The position numbers and the translations under genes were made by a program. 64,000 nucleotides of DNA from Actinomycetes bacterium (GTDB taxonomy: Bacteria; Actinomycetota; Coriobacteriia; Coriobacteriales; Eggerthellaceae): contig JAEWQO010000136.1 of assembly GCA_023460315.1 (NCBI GenBank), forward strand, positions 1 through 64,000, given 5' to 3'. Below the pieces are notes generated by a model. The model saw only the letters and a program-made list of their open reading frames with translations. It was not told where the DNA came from and made no database searches. This document shows positions 34,256 to 43,437 of this stretch, piece after piece; position 1 is the stretch's first letter; each line of letters starts with the position of its first letter.

Positions 34256-35355
34256 GATGAGACCTCGCCTTCGAACAGGGTGCCATCAGAATTCTCAACC
34301 ACGATGGCAGCATCGTCTGCCCAACTCACATACACCTCTTGGCCAGATTCCGGTATGCCGGTCACCGTCGAGGTGCCGATCTCCAATTCCAAGCTGCCGC
34401 CTCCCTGCAGGTCGGCGAAGGCCTGTATGACGCTGCCGGCGTACACGATGTCGCGCACGTTAGCCAAAACGGCCCCCTCGTGAGGCTCAAAGGCAAGGCG
34501 GATTTTTTCAGGACGTATGCACACCACCGTTCCCGCGTCGGAAGCGTGCCCAGAAGCAAAGCGCAGAGGTGCGCCATCCTGCCCAAACCATGAGGTCGAT
34601 TCCCGGTAGCCATCGGCCGCAAGAACCGTCTCGGACATGTTTGCCTTGCCCAGGAAGCCTGCCACAAAACTGTTCTGGGGATGCTCATACACCTCAAACG
34701 GCGACCCGATTTGCTGGACCCTGCCCTTGTTCATGATGCCGATGCCGTCCGACATGGTCATGGCCTCTTCTTGGTCATGCGTCACCATGACGGTGGTCAC
34801 GCCGGTTGAGCGCTGGATTCGCCGCAGTTCGACCTGCATCTCCTTGCGAAGCTTGGCATCCAGGTTTCCCAAAGGCTCGTCCAACATCAATATGGCAGGC
34901 TCGATTGCAAGGGCGCGGGCAATGGCGACCCGCTGCTGCTGCCCTCCGGAAAGCTGATGGGGCATACGCTTCTCGAGACCATCCAAATGGACCAGCTCAA
35001 GGCAATCGGCGACACGCCTGGCAATCTCAGGCTTGGCTCGCTTTTGCACGCGAAGCCCATAGGCCACGTTTTCGAAGACGCTCAAATGGGGAAAGAGGGC
35101 GTAATCCTGGAAGACCATGCCGATCTTTCGCCGGTAGGGAGGCAGGTCGGTGACGTCCTCGCCGTCTATGAGCACCCTCCCCTCGCTTGGCGGCACAAAT
35201 CCACCCACAATGTTCAGCAGCGTGGTCTTGCCGCACCCGCTCGGTCCCAAGAGCGAGAAGAACGAGCCCTTCTCGATGGAATAGTTCACGTCGTCAAGCG
35301 CCTTCGCACCGCCCTGATAACGATGGGAGATGTTCTGTATCTCAATAAATGCCAT
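34252..35355 (-). CDS. ABC ATPase, PotA-like
   Basis: 367 residues. Walker A GPSGCGKTT, Q-loop, signature LSGGQQQRVAIARALA, Walker B ILMLDEPLGNLD and the switch histidine in VTHDQEEAM are all intact. A TOBE domain occupies the last 100 residues (CIRPEKIRLAFEP...). Start at 35355 (MAFIEIQN) with AAGGAAC six bases upstream is preferred to a codon at 35370. Drives the importer encoded by the two permease genes downstream. Confidence 0.92.
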   Translation of the reverse strand: MAFIEIQNISHRYQGGAKALDDVNYSIEKGSFFSLLGPSGCGKTTLLNIVGGFVPPSEGRVLIDGEDVTDLPPYRRKIGMVFQDYALFPHLSVFENVAYGLRVQKRAKPEIARRVADCLELVHLDGLEKRMPHQLSGGQQQRVAIARALAIEPAILMLDEPLGNLDAKLRKEMQVELRRIQRSTGVTTVMVTHDQEEAMTMSDGIGIMNKGRVQQIGSPFEVYEHPQNSFVAGFLGKANMSETVLAADGYRESTSWFGQDGAPLRFASGHASDAGTVVCIRPEKIRLAFEPHEGAVLANVRDIVYAGSVIQAFADLQGGGSLELEIGTSTVTGIPESGQEVYVSWADDAAIVVENSDGTLFEGEVSS

Positions 35356-35513
35356 GGATGTTCCTTGCAACAGTCTTTCTCATTTTCATCACGCGCTTTC
35401 TCTTGAGCGCATGAGAAGCGCCCATCAACAATCAGCGCTTCTCGGACATCGCGAATCGAAGCTCAAACGCACGGTTGCGGAGACTGGCTATCAACCGGCA
35501 GCGGGTTTCGGCA

Positions 35514-36650
35514 TTAGCCGAAGATAGCCTGCCAGCGGCTGCTCCAGTCAGTTAGGTTCTCGGTGGCAACCTCGTAGTCAACCCAGGAAAGCTGGTTGTA
35601 GTAGTCTTCTCCCACCTGCGCCTTCTCAAGGAAGTCTGCAGCATACTCGGTGTCGTTGTTGCTCATCCCGTAAAAGGAGAGCGCGGCATAGCGCGCCTGC
35701 ACATCGGCGGAGCACAGGAAGTCAAGCAGGGTGTAGGCATTCGCCAAGTTGGGCGCATTCCTCGGGATGACCCAACTGGCTATGGCGGCGACCGGTCCAT
35801 CGGTGGGATAGGCAAAACCGATGGGAAGGCCTTGCTCCTGCCAGGCGAACGCGCGGCCGTCCCAGAACGGGACCAGGGCGATGTCGCCTCGCTGGATGAG
35901 GGTTTGCAGCGTTCCCGCGCCATCGGGATACGCGATGACATTCTGCTTCAAGCTCTCAAGCTGCGTGAATGCGCCGTCGATATCGTCCCCGTCCTTGGTG
36001 AGGGCCCAGAAGAACTGAAGCCCTGCGGAATAGGTGAGTGGGGAGATGCCCAACTGCCCAGCATATTCAGACTTCCAGAGGTCGCTCCAGGACTCAGGTG
36101 GATTGGAAACGAGGTCAGTGCGATAGGCGATGCCGAGTTGCCCCATGGAAAAGCCCGCGGCGTACAGCTTGCCGTCCACCGTGAACCGTTCGCTGATCGA
36201 AGGTGCAAGCTGGGCAAGGGCCGGCACCCTGTCTTCGGTGAGCACCTCCAGCAAATTGCCGTCGACGAGCTTCTGAATGGAGTCTGGCTGAAGGATGAGC
36301 AAGTCGAAAGGAACATTGTTGCCATTTGCCGCCTGCACCTTGGTCAGCCATTCCGCATCAGCGCCCGAAACGATTTGGACGTCCAGGCCGGAATCGTCGG
36401 TGAACCCGTCAAGAGCGGCGCTGTTGATGCTCTTTTCCCAATCGCCCGAATACACGCCGATGATGACGCTGTCAGTCTGGGGCAAATCGGCAGTCGAGCC
36501 GTTATCGGACGAAGGCTGCTCCGTCGACGAACCGTCGCTGCTGCATGCGGACAGCAGGCCTCCCACCGCCACCGTCGTTCCAGCGATGCCCGCCAATTGA
36601 AGAAATTGGCGTCTCGAAAGGCGCCCGTGCGCCGTGCTGTAAATTGCCAT
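35514..36650 (-). CDS. Tat-exported lipoprotein binding protein, PotD-like
   Basis: 378 residues. The N-terminus carries a twin-arginine signal (SRRQFLQLAG) ending in a lipobox LLSAC, so the protein should be exported folded and lipid-anchored outside the membrane. The body is a type 2 periplasmic-binding protein of the spermidine/putrescine group (VIIGVYSGDWEKSINSAALD, FDLLILQPDSIQKL, IPRNAPNLANAYTLLDFLCS). The start at 36650 is chosen over 36716 because the signal peptide then begins properly and GGAAGGA lies upstream. First gene of the transport and amidohydrolase gene set; 158 bases separate it from the ATPase gene. Confidence 0.85.
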   Translation of the reverse strand: MAIYSTAHGRLSRRQFLQLAGIAGTTVAVGGLLSACSSDGSSTEQPSSDNGSTADLPQTDSVIIGVYSGDWEKSINSAALDGFTDDSGLDVQIVSGADAEWLTKVQAANGNNVPFDLLILQPDSIQKLVDGNLLEVLTEDRVPALAQLAPSISERFTVDGKLYAAGFSMGQLGIAYRTDLVSNPPESWSDLWKSEYAGQLGISPLTYSAGLQFFWALTKDGDDIDGAFTQLESLKQNVIAYPDGAGTLQTLIQRGDIALVPFWDGRAFAWQEQGLPIGFAYPTDGPVAAIASWVIPRNAPNLANAYTLLDFLCSADVQARYAALSFYGMSNNDTEYAADFLEKAQVGEDYYNQLSWVDYEVATENLTDWSSRWQAIFG

Positions 36651-36766
36651 GAGAAGTTTTTCCTTCCGTTCATGCGTTTCATCTGAACGCCTCGTTTCCG
36701 ACAGCGACCGACGCATCTCATCCTTAGCAGGAGGAGTCTGCGTAGTGGTGAAGACAAACTATACAC

Positions 36767-36836
36767 CATAAAGCCTACTATGTTACTAGGTATACAAGGA
36801 ATTTTTGCGAATACGAGTTATCGAAAATCTGATAAC
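36767..36836. promoter_or_regulatory. Promoter-operator region of pot-hyu genes
   Basis: GTTATC (36817-36822) faces GATAAC (36831-36836) with eight bases between, and CCTA...TAGG (36773-36789) forms a second dyad. On the minus strand TATAGT (36765-36760) is a plausible -10 in front of the binding-protein gene. The membrane LuxR regulator encoded immediately to the right is the obvious candidate binder (inference). Confidence 0.4.
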
Positions 36837-36912
36837 AAAGTAGTTTGGTTGGCGATAGGGTGGGAAAGACCAGGAAGACAAGCAGATGATCTTCCCTTCA
36901 TCAGCTCAGTAC

Positions 36913-38391
36913 TCACGTAGAGAGTCGAACTTCCTCCGCCTCCAACAACCGTCGCAATTCCTGTTGGGAATGAACGTCAAACCGGCGATAGACATTTCTC
37001 ATATGGACCTTGACTGTCTCTTGGGACAAAAACAACTCTGAAGCGATTTCCTTCTTGGATCGCCCTTGGCATAGAAGCTCAAACACCTCACACTGCCTTT
37101 CGGTCAGGTCAGCAGATTTAGCGAGAACCGCCACCGCATCGTGAAAGTAGGGGCGCAGAGCATGCACTCCCGAAGGCCGCAGCGAGCCCCATGCCTTTGA
37201 ATCGTTTTCGGTGCTTGTAATAAGCAAGGCGGCAAGCATCAGGACAAATGCTAGCAGGGACACGACGATGAATGGGGCTGCATCAAACAGCCCCACTCCG
37301 ACGTCCACCAGAAAATACCCCAATGTCAAACCGAGATACAAGCAAGCCGTCGACCATCCCGCAAGCCAATTGAGCGGTACGTTGCGAGCAGTGGTCAGAT
37401 AGACGACAAGCGCCCATATCAGCAGATCGATGAAACGATATCCGACGGCCATGGTAAAACATCCCCACGCACCGAGGGCAGGAATGGCAAGCAGAATCGT
37501 TCCGAAGGCAAGGAGGGGAAATCCTATCTTATATATGAGCGTGTCAAACTTGCGGTGCATGAGGGTCGCAAAGCACACAAGCACCAAAGCGGCGAAGCTG
37601 TAGCCGATGAGAAACATGAGATTGTCAGACCCCGAGAGCCATCCCTCCTCGTTGACGCGGGCCAGCAGCCACCGCCCCACGCCAAAACCCATGCCTTGGG
37701 CAATCGCCGTCGCATTGAGCTTCCAAGGTATATAGAGGGGCTTCTGATTATCTCTCCTGTTCGGCGAAGGCCTGACTTCATGAGAAGCTGGCCAAAGCAC
37801 AACAAGCATACCGCAGGGAAGCAGCATAACAACGCCAACAATGGCACCAAACGGAAAAAGGGAGATCAGACCATACAGAACCGAGGCAATGATGGTGCCT
37901 ATTGAACCGACGGTGATAATCTGAGTCAAATTGAGCCGAAGATAGAAACGCACCATCTCAACATAAAATATTGGCGTGCTGATGCCGACAAGGATGCCTC
38001 CAATGATTGAAACCGCATCACCTTGGGCCTCCCCCCTCAAAATAGCTCCCGACCCCAAAATAAGGATGGATCCGAGGACCATGGCCGCCAGTGCAAACAG
38101 GAGCACTCCCCTGCTTCGAAAGGTAAAGTCGAGGGAACGCGACGCAGCACCCATAATCACAAACGCGACGACGAACAGTCCCGCAGCGAAACTCCAAGGA
38201 TGGAGGAAGCCCGACCCACCCGCCAAGTCGTGTCCACGGTATATGAAAGAATCCTGCAAAAACAACCATGTCCAAAGGAACAGGAGAATGAACCCCGTCA
38301 GCAAAGGACAGCAATCCCGCAGCGCTACCTTGACATTTTCGCTCGCTGTCCTGATCGGAGGTCGAAAAGCCTTTGCGGTAGACGATCCCAT
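36913..38391 (-). CDS. Membrane LuxR-family regulator
   Basis: 492 residues. About twelve hydrophobic helices occupy residues 20-420, resembling an MFS-like membrane domain, and the last 65 residues are a LuxR helix-turn-helix (LTERQCEVFELLCQGRSKKE, LFLSQETVKVHMRNVYRRFD). This architecture is characteristic of Eggerthellaceae, where such genes accompany respiratory-type reductases and transport genes; the membrane part presumably senses a ligand. It lies just upstream of the pot-hyu genes, same strand, and downstream of a flavoprotein gene. Start is uncertain between ATG 38391 and a TTG at 38415. Confidence 0.85.
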   Translation of the reverse strand: MGSSTAKAFRPPIRTASENVKVALRDCCPLLTGFILLFLWTWLFLQDSFIYRGHDLAGGSGFLHPWSFAAGLFVVAFVIMGAASRSLDFTFRSRGVLLFALAAMVLGSILILGSGAILRGEAQGDAVSIIGGILVGISTPIFYVEMVRFYLRLNLTQIITVGSIGTIIASVLYGLISLFPFGAIVGVVMLLPCGMLVVLWPASHEVRPSPNRRDNQKPLYIPWKLNATAIAQGMGFGVGRWLLARVNEEGWLSGSDNLMFLIGYSFAALVLVCFATLMHRKFDTLIYKIGFPLLAFGTILLAIPALGAWGCFTMAVGYRFIDLLIWALVVYLTTARNVPLNWLAGWSTACLYLGLTLGYFLVDVGVGLFDAAPFIVVSLLAFVLMLAALLITSTENDSKAWGSLRPSGVHALRPYFHDAVAVLAKSADLTERQCEVFELLCQGRSKKEIASELFLSQETVKVHMRNVYRRFDVHSQQELRRLLEAEEVRLST

Positions 38392-38467
38392 TGGCACCCC
38401 AATTCGCTTCCCCAAGCCCCAAGATGGACACCCTGCCCTTCAGGCAATCCATCTTGAGTCTATCACA

Positions 38468-38521
38468 ACGGGAGCCTCGACTTGTCACGAAGGATGCTCT
38501 CCTCTCCGTCGAGGCTCCCGT
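38468..38521 (-). terminator. Long hairpin after flavoprotein gene
   Basis: ACGGGAGCCTCGAC (38468-38481) and GTCGAGGCTCCCGT (38508-38521) are perfect 14-base inverted arms around a 26-base loop, directly downstream of the flavoprotein stop. There is no T run, so it may act as an mRNA 3' stabiliser as much as a terminator. Confidence 0.5.
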
Positions 38522-38534
38522 ACCCAAACGGGCA

Positions 38535-40259
38535 TTATGCCTGGGCGATCGCCTCTGCGGCAACATAGCCAAATGTCAGGCAGTTGCCGCCAAGGTTATG
38601 CCCGGGAAAATGCGTGGAATAGCAGTTTGCATACATATCGCCCACGATCGTGCCCACCGCATAGAGGCCCGGAATGACTGCGCCCGACGTGTCGAGAACC
38701 TGCATTTCCAGATTGGTCTGCAAGCCACCGGTGGCCACGAGGAACCAAGGAGTGCAGCGGCATAGATAGTACGGCGGCGTCGATACGGGCAGGAGAAGCC
38801 CCTCGCGCTTATGAAAGTCCTCGTCGACCTTTGAGGAACAAAAACCGTTGTACCGTTCGACAGAGGCAATCACCTCCTCGACAGGCAAGCCGGCAGCCTG
38901 CGCGACTTCCTCTATGGTGTCTGCCTTGAAGATATCGACGGAAAGAGATGCTCCATTCATGTCGATAGCCTGCCCACTCACCTCGAACATCGCATCCCAG
39001 GCAGCTATCATCGCCTCCCCGTTTTCTCCCGCAACCGAAGGGCCACCGTAATAGTCATCGCCCCAAGGTCCATTTGCAGCATAAGCCGTATCCCAAACAG
39101 CGAAACTCTCATGGTCGGTCTGACCAAGAGCAGCAAGGGACGCATGCGACAGCACGTTGTCTTCGTTGGAAAACCGCCGTCCTTCCTTGTTGAGCAGGAG
39201 GCCCTGAAATGCCCGCACCTGGTTGCAAATCTTCACGTACTGGAAGTTAAAGACCATGGGAGCGGCCATGCCGGTCTTCTGCCACGCCGCTCCAACCCAC
39301 AGTCCCATCTGGTGGCCGGTTCCCGTGTCTACACCTCCCTTGACGTCCCATATCCATTCAGGACAATAGCGATGGACCATCTCCTCGTTTTGGCCGAAGT
39401 CTCCCGTGGCGAGCACGACGGCCTCCTTTCCCACGTATTTCGTGTAGCTGCCATCTCCCTCTTTCGCGACGACCGCCTCCACGCGGCCATCTTGGCCCTC
39501 CCCTCGCACCAGCTGTTCCCCTATGACGGAGTAGTGCAGGTCACCACCAAGTTTCTCACAATAGGCGCTGAGGTTTTCGACAACGTCCTGTTGGGGATTT
39601 TCGCGCGTGCTCGTCGGAGCGTTGGGACCGCCGATGAAGTCATGAGTTCCCCAATACTCGCTCGTGATGTCCTCGGGATCTTCGTAGTGCGCTTCCAATA
39701 CCGCCCGCAGGTCATGTCCTCCATAGCTGTTCCCAGATTCCATGAGGTCGATGAGCCAGTTCATGGCTTCCCGAGAGCGGTTGGCATGAAGCCACCACTT
39801 TTCTTGGTCGATGAGGAACGAATGGTATCCCATCATCTTTTTGTATGCTTTCGGAATGTCCGACGAAACGTTCTGCTGGTCCATGAGTTTCGAGCCCATG
39901 ACAAAGATGGATCCGCCACGCCCCACGGGACCGCTGCTCATGGCGATGACCGAGACGCTCAAACCCGCTTCCAACAGCCGTGCTGCCGTGACGAGCCCCG
40001 ACGTGCCGCCGCCAATGATGACGACGTCGCTTTCGACAGTGTTGGCTATCTCGTCATCGGCGATGGGGTCAGGAGGTATCTCGAACGCCCATTTCTGCTG
40101 GATGATGTCGGCGGTGAGGCCCGACGACGCATCGGCTGACGCGTCTGACGAGGATTTCGGGGTGCAGCCCGCAAGCGCCGCAGCGCCAATGGCGGCTGCA
40201 CCTGCCGTCCCTGCGAGAAAGCTCCTGCGCGTCATTTTCTTAGCATGATCTTGTGACAT
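38535..40259 (-). CDS. Tat-exported FAD-dependent reductase, fumarate reductase-like
   Basis: 574 residues. A twin-arginine signal (TRRSFLAGTAGAAAIGAAAL) ends in a lipobox-like LAGC. The FAD-binding start is VVIIGGGTSGLVTAARLLEA, and GGLQTNLEMQVLDTSGAVIPGLYAVG with the final GHNLGGNCLTFGYVAAEAIA closes the FAD fold as in flavocytochrome c fumarate and urocanate reductases. No heme-binding CxxCH is present, so electrons must come from a separate cytochrome or FMN protein. Eggerthellaceae carry dozens of such reductases for different electron acceptors; the substrate here is unknown. GGGAGGG lies five bases before the ATG at 40259. Confidence 0.85.
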   Translation of the reverse strand: MSQDHAKKMTRRSFLAGTAGAAAIGAAALAGCTPKSSSDASADASSGLTADIIQQKWAFEIPPDPIADDEIANTVESDVVIIGGGTSGLVTAARLLEAGLSVSVIAMSSGPVGRGGSIFVMGSKLMDQQNVSSDIPKAYKKMMGYHSFLIDQEKWWLHANRSREAMNWLIDLMESGNSYGGHDLRAVLEAHYEDPEDITSEYWGTHDFIGGPNAPTSTRENPQQDVVENLSAYCEKLGGDLHYSVIGEQLVRGEGQDGRVEAVVAKEGDGSYTKYVGKEAVVLATGDFGQNEEMVHRYCPEWIWDVKGGVDTGTGHQMGLWVGAAWQKTGMAAPMVFNFQYVKICNQVRAFQGLLLNKEGRRFSNEDNVLSHASLAALGQTDHESFAVWDTAYAANGPWGDDYYGGPSVAGENGEAMIAAWDAMFEVSGQAIDMNGASLSVDIFKADTIEEVAQAAGLPVEEVIASVERYNGFCSSKVDEDFHKREGLLLPVSTPPYYLCRCTPWFLVATGGLQTNLEMQVLDTSGAVIPGLYAVGTIVGDMYANCYSTHFPGHNLGGNCLTFGYVAAEAIAQA

Positions 40260-40281
40260 GGTTCCCTCCCTGTCGCGTTTT

Positions 40282-40391
40282 AACCGTGGACACGTCCACG
40301 GTTCCCGCTTACCCACGGTATGCTTTCTGCCCATCTTGAAAACTCCCAGTTTAGGGTTAAGGAAAGAACTAGAAGGGTTAAATCAGGGTTA
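40282..40391. promoter_or_regulatory. Palindrome and AGGGTTA repeats upstream of flavoprotein gene
   Basis: AACCGTGGAC (40282-40291) and GTCCACGGTT (40294-40303) form a perfect dyad with a two-base centre, 22 bases upstream of the flavoprotein ATG. Further out, AGGGTTA occurs three times in the same orientation (40353, 40374, 40385). Both look like regulator sites; the dyad could also be a 5' hairpin in the mRNA. Confidence 0.5.
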
Positions 40392-40472
40392 TCACCATAG
40401 TTGAACTGGTAAGACACGATGTTCCAACCACCATCGTCGTGACCTCTTCAAACACGACGCTCTCCATGTCCT

Positions 40473-41396
40473 CTACGACCGGCTGCCCTCGCGGTAGGCG
40501 GCGACGTAGTCGTTGAGCAGCTCGATGTAGCGCATGCCCAATTCAGGCAAAGGGCGTCCTGCTATGGTGATGTAGCCAAGCTCCATGTGCTCGCTGCTCT
40601 TGAGCGGCACTGCCACGATGCTGGTGCCGTTGAGCTCCTCGCTGAGAATGCCTGACGATATCGTGTAGCCATCAAGACCGATGACCAGGTTGAACAGGCT
40701 CGCCCGGTCGGTGACCACGATGCTCTTGTCGGCATCTTCCGCTCGGTGCAGCTCCTCTGCGAAGAACAGCGAGTTCTGCATTCCCTGGTCGTAGGTCAGC
40801 CGGGGATAGAGCCGCAGGTCGGCAAGCGTCACCTGTTCCTTCGAGGCAAGAGGGTTGTCTTTGCTCACGAACACATGGGGCGAGGCCGTGAACAGCGGCG
40901 TGAACTTGAGCCCAGCCTTCTTGATGGCGCTCGTGACCACCTGCTCGTTGAAGTCACATCGATAGAGCACTCCCAGCTCGCTTCTGAGCAGCCGCACGTC
41001 CTCGATGATGCCGAACGTCGTGGATTCCCGCAGCGAGAACTCATACTTGCTTCTGTCGTGTTCGCGTACCAGATCGACAAAAGCGCTGACCACAAAGGAG
41101 TAATGCTGAGCAGAGACGCCAAACACGCGACGAGGACGCTCGGTGCCCTTATACTCTTCCTCCAGAATCGCCGCCTGCTCAACCACCTGACGCGCATGGG
41201 ACAGAAACCGCGTCCCCTCTTCCGTGAGCTCGACGCCCTTCTGCGACCGCTCGAATATTCTAAGCCCCATCTCCTCTTCCAGGTCGGCCAAGGACTTCGA
41301 CAAGCTCGGCTGTGAGATATAGAGCTTGTCGGACGCACCCGAAATCGAGCCGGATTCCGCTATTTGAACGACATACCTCAATTGCTGCAGGTTCAT
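40473..41396 (-). CDS. LysR-family regulator
   Basis: 307 residues. The N-terminal winged helix is typical: MNLQQLRYVVQIAESGSISG, ASDKLYISQPSLSKSLADLE, EEMGLRIFERSQKGVELTEEG. The C-terminal effector-binding domain follows, ending ELGMRYIELLNDYV. Start at 41396 is set by GGAAGTGAG upstream and by the family alignment. It lies 94 bases downstream of the MetE-like gene and upstream of the flavoprotein gene, all in one direction, so either or both may be targets. Confidence 0.9.
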   Translation of the reverse strand: MNLQQLRYVVQIAESGSISGASDKLYISQPSLSKSLADLEEEMGLRIFERSQKGVELTEEGTRFLSHARQVVEQAAILEEEYKGTERPRRVFGVSAQHYSFVVSAFVDLVREHDRSKYEFSLRESTTFGIIEDVRLLRSELGVLYRCDFNEQVVTSAIKKAGLKFTPLFTASPHVFVSKDNPLASKEQVTLADLRLYPRLTYDQGMQNSLFFAEELHRAEDADKSIVVTDRASLFNLVIGLDGYTISSGILSEELNGTSIVAVPLKSSEHMELGYITIAGRPLPELGMRYIELLNDYVAAYREGSRS

Positions 41397-41490
41397 AAGA
41401 CTCACTTCCGTCCGCAGAAAGACAAAGCGGATCAGGCCCCCTGCGCCCAATCCGCCTCAATCATGTCAGGGCAATGCCGTGTCGCAGGCG

Positions 41491-42615
41491 CTAGCCCCAG
41501 ACTTCCTCGGCAATCTCCTTTACCAATGCGATCTTCGCCCATTGCTCGGCTTCGGTCAGCTTGTTGCCAATCTCGCACGAGGCAAAGCCGCATTGCGGGC
41601 TCAGGCAAAGATTCTCAAGCGGCACATAACGCGCAGCTTCGTGGATGCGCGTTATGACAGCCTGCTTGTCTTCAAGCTGAGGCGACTTTGTCGTTACCAG
41701 ACCCAACACGACCTTCTTCGCATCGGGAACATGGACTAACGGTTCGAACCCGCCGGATCGCTCGTCGTCGAATTCCAAAAAGAATGCATCGACGTTCTCG
41801 CGTTTGAACAGCGTTTCCGCAACGCGGTCGTAACCGCCCTCGCACGCCCAGGTTGAATGGAAGTTCCCGCGACAAACATGCGTGTTCACCGTGAGGTCGG
41901 ACGGCCTGCCCTCGAGGGCCCGATTGTTCACCGTCAGCAGCTGTTCCGTCACGCGTTCGATCCCCGCGGCATCGGTGCCGAAGAACTGTTCGGCGCGCGG
42001 ATCAACCACCACACCCCACGAACAGTCGTCAAACTGGATGTTACGACACCCTGCGGCGTAGGCTTCTGCCAGCACGGCACGGTAGCCAGCCGCGATATCC
42101 TCGATCAGGTCATCGTCATGGGCATAGAACCGCCTCGTGCCCTCGATGTTCATGGGCATGATCATCTGCTCGAAGAATTGGGCCGGTGCTGGAACGGTCA
42201 GCTTGGCCACCGTGTTCTCATCTTCAAGAGCCTGGACGAAGGCGAAATGATCCACGAACGGGTGATGGCCCACCGCCACTTTTCCCGTCAGATACGTGTC
42301 ATCGATCATTGCGTCCTCGCCTTGAAAGGGCAGGCCGGTGTCAGTTGCACTGTGCCCGACGCCATCGAATGCCCACATGAAATCAAGATGCCAGGTCGCA
42401 CGCCGAAACTCGCCGTCAGTGATGACGCCGAGGCCGGCCGCCTGCTGCTTGGCCACCACATCGCGGATGGCGGCGTCCTCCGCCTCGGTAAGCGCCTGTC
42501 GCTCAACCTCGCCGCGTTCAAACTGTCGGCGCGTCTCTCTCAAAGCTTCAGGACGCAAAAAGCTTCCAACCACATCGAAGCGATGCGGGGTGGTCTTGTC
42601 GTAAGCGATGCCCAT
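41491..42615 (-). CDS. MetE C-terminal-like methyltransferase (YxjG/YxjH type)
   Basis: 374 residues, the size of the stand-alone catalytic half of cobalamin-independent methionine synthase. Features include FDVVGSFLRPEALRETRR, ITDGEFRRATWH, NIQFDDCSWG, NTHVCRGNF and LCLSPQCGFAS; the last two supply the histidine and two cysteines that bind zinc and activate a thiol. Family members methylate homocysteine or selenocysteine-type thiols from methyl donors. The adjacent LysR gene may be its regulator. Upstream, TATAGC and GCTATA face each other near 42700-42717 as a possible operator. Confidence 0.85.
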   Translation of the reverse strand: MGIAYDKTTPHRFDVVGSFLRPEALRETRRQFERGEVERQALTEAEDAAIRDVVAKQQAAGLGVITDGEFRRATWHLDFMWAFDGVGHSATDTGLPFQGEDAMIDDTYLTGKVAVGHHPFVDHFAFVQALEDENTVAKLTVPAPAQFFEQMIMPMNIEGTRRFYAHDDDLIEDIAAGYRAVLAEAYAAGCRNIQFDDCSWGVVVDPRAEQFFGTDAAGIERVTEQLLTVNNRALEGRPSDLTVNTHVCRGNFHSTWACEGGYDRVAETLFKRENVDAFFLEFDDERSGGFEPLVHVPDAKKVVLGLVTTKSPQLEDKQAVITRIHEAARYVPLENLCLSPQCGFASCEIGNKLTEAEQWAKIALVKEIAEEVWG

Positions 42616-42714
42616 GGAACCGTCCTCTTTCCTGTTCGATTTCTTGAACGTATTCTTTCATCTCACCGTCCTATAAGCAAATACTATTTTTGTATCATGC
42701 GATATAGCTTTTGG

Positions 42715-43434
42715 CTATAGCCCATTTGATAAACCCATCGAGCCATTTTGGGTAGGAGGGCAATATTTATGGTCAGAGCAATAAAACAGCGAGCTTATGT
42801 CATCCGCCTGCATGAAGGCGCTCATCATGCAGACGCCCGCCGCCCCCGCTTCACGTACAACAGTCATGCGACCGGGCGTGATGCCTCCGATGGCGTATAC
42901 CTCGACATCAACTTCCGCGCACACGTTTTGCAAAAAAGCGAGCCCTCGCGGCGGAACGCCCGGCTTGCAGTGCGTGTCGAAGATGTGCCCCACAACAATG
43001 CGCGTGCAGCCCAATGCCACCGCCCGGCGAACCTCTTCAAGCGAATGGCACGATGTCGAGAGTTGATCCCATCCAGCTCGAGCCTTCGCCGACAAGCCTT
43101 CGAGCTGGCAAAGCGGCAGGTGCAGGTGCATGCAGCCCAACTCACGCGCCGCCCCTGGATGCCCATGGATGACGAGAGGAGTCTTCCCGCAGCATTCGAG
43201 AACCCGCCGGGCAAGCGCCTCATACGCCGCCTCGCTCAAGTCTTTCTCGCGCAAGATGATGCCGGCGGGATGAAATGCCGCAATGCGGGCAAGACGGTCG
43301 AGAAAGTCGTCCTCGCACAGCTTTCGATCAGTCACGCATAGGATCGAAGGAGCATCGGCATTCTGCACGACCTTCGCGAGAGGTCGTGGTTCATGGCGGC
43401 CGTCGCCGATCAACGCACTCACCTTCCCGCCCAA
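42715..43434 (-). CDS. thiE: Thiamine phosphate synthase-like protein
   Basis: 239 residues from a TTG at 43434; a later start is possible. The TIM-barrel pattern of ThiE/TenI is present: ILCVTDRKLCEDDFLDRL, GIILREKDLSEAAYEAL, VIHGHPGAARELGCMHLHLP, STSCHSLEEV, VGHIFDTHCKPGVPPRGLAFL and YAIGGITPGRM. The EKD triad and the GGI phosphate loop support coupling of the thiazole and pyrimidine halves of thiamine. Last gene of the thi set; its start overlaps or adjoins the thiH stop. Confidence 0.82.
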   Translation of the reverse strand: MGGKVSALIGDGRHEPRPLAKVVQNADAPSILCVTDRKLCEDDFLDRLARIAAFHPAGIILREKDLSEAAYEALARRVLECCGKTPLVIHGHPGAARELGCMHLHLPLCQLEGLSAKARAGWDQLSTSCHSLEEVRRAVALGCTRIVVGHIFDTHCKPGVPPRGLAFLQNVCAEVDVEVYAIGGITPGRMTVVREAGAAGVCMMSAFMQADDISSLFYCSDHKYCPPTQNGSMGLSNGL

Positions 43435-43437
43435 CCC

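Noticed and set aside
42616..42714. SAM riboswitch before the MetE-like gene
   Set aside because: The leader is short and lacks the S-box core; only a small dyad (TATAGC/GCTATA) is visible.
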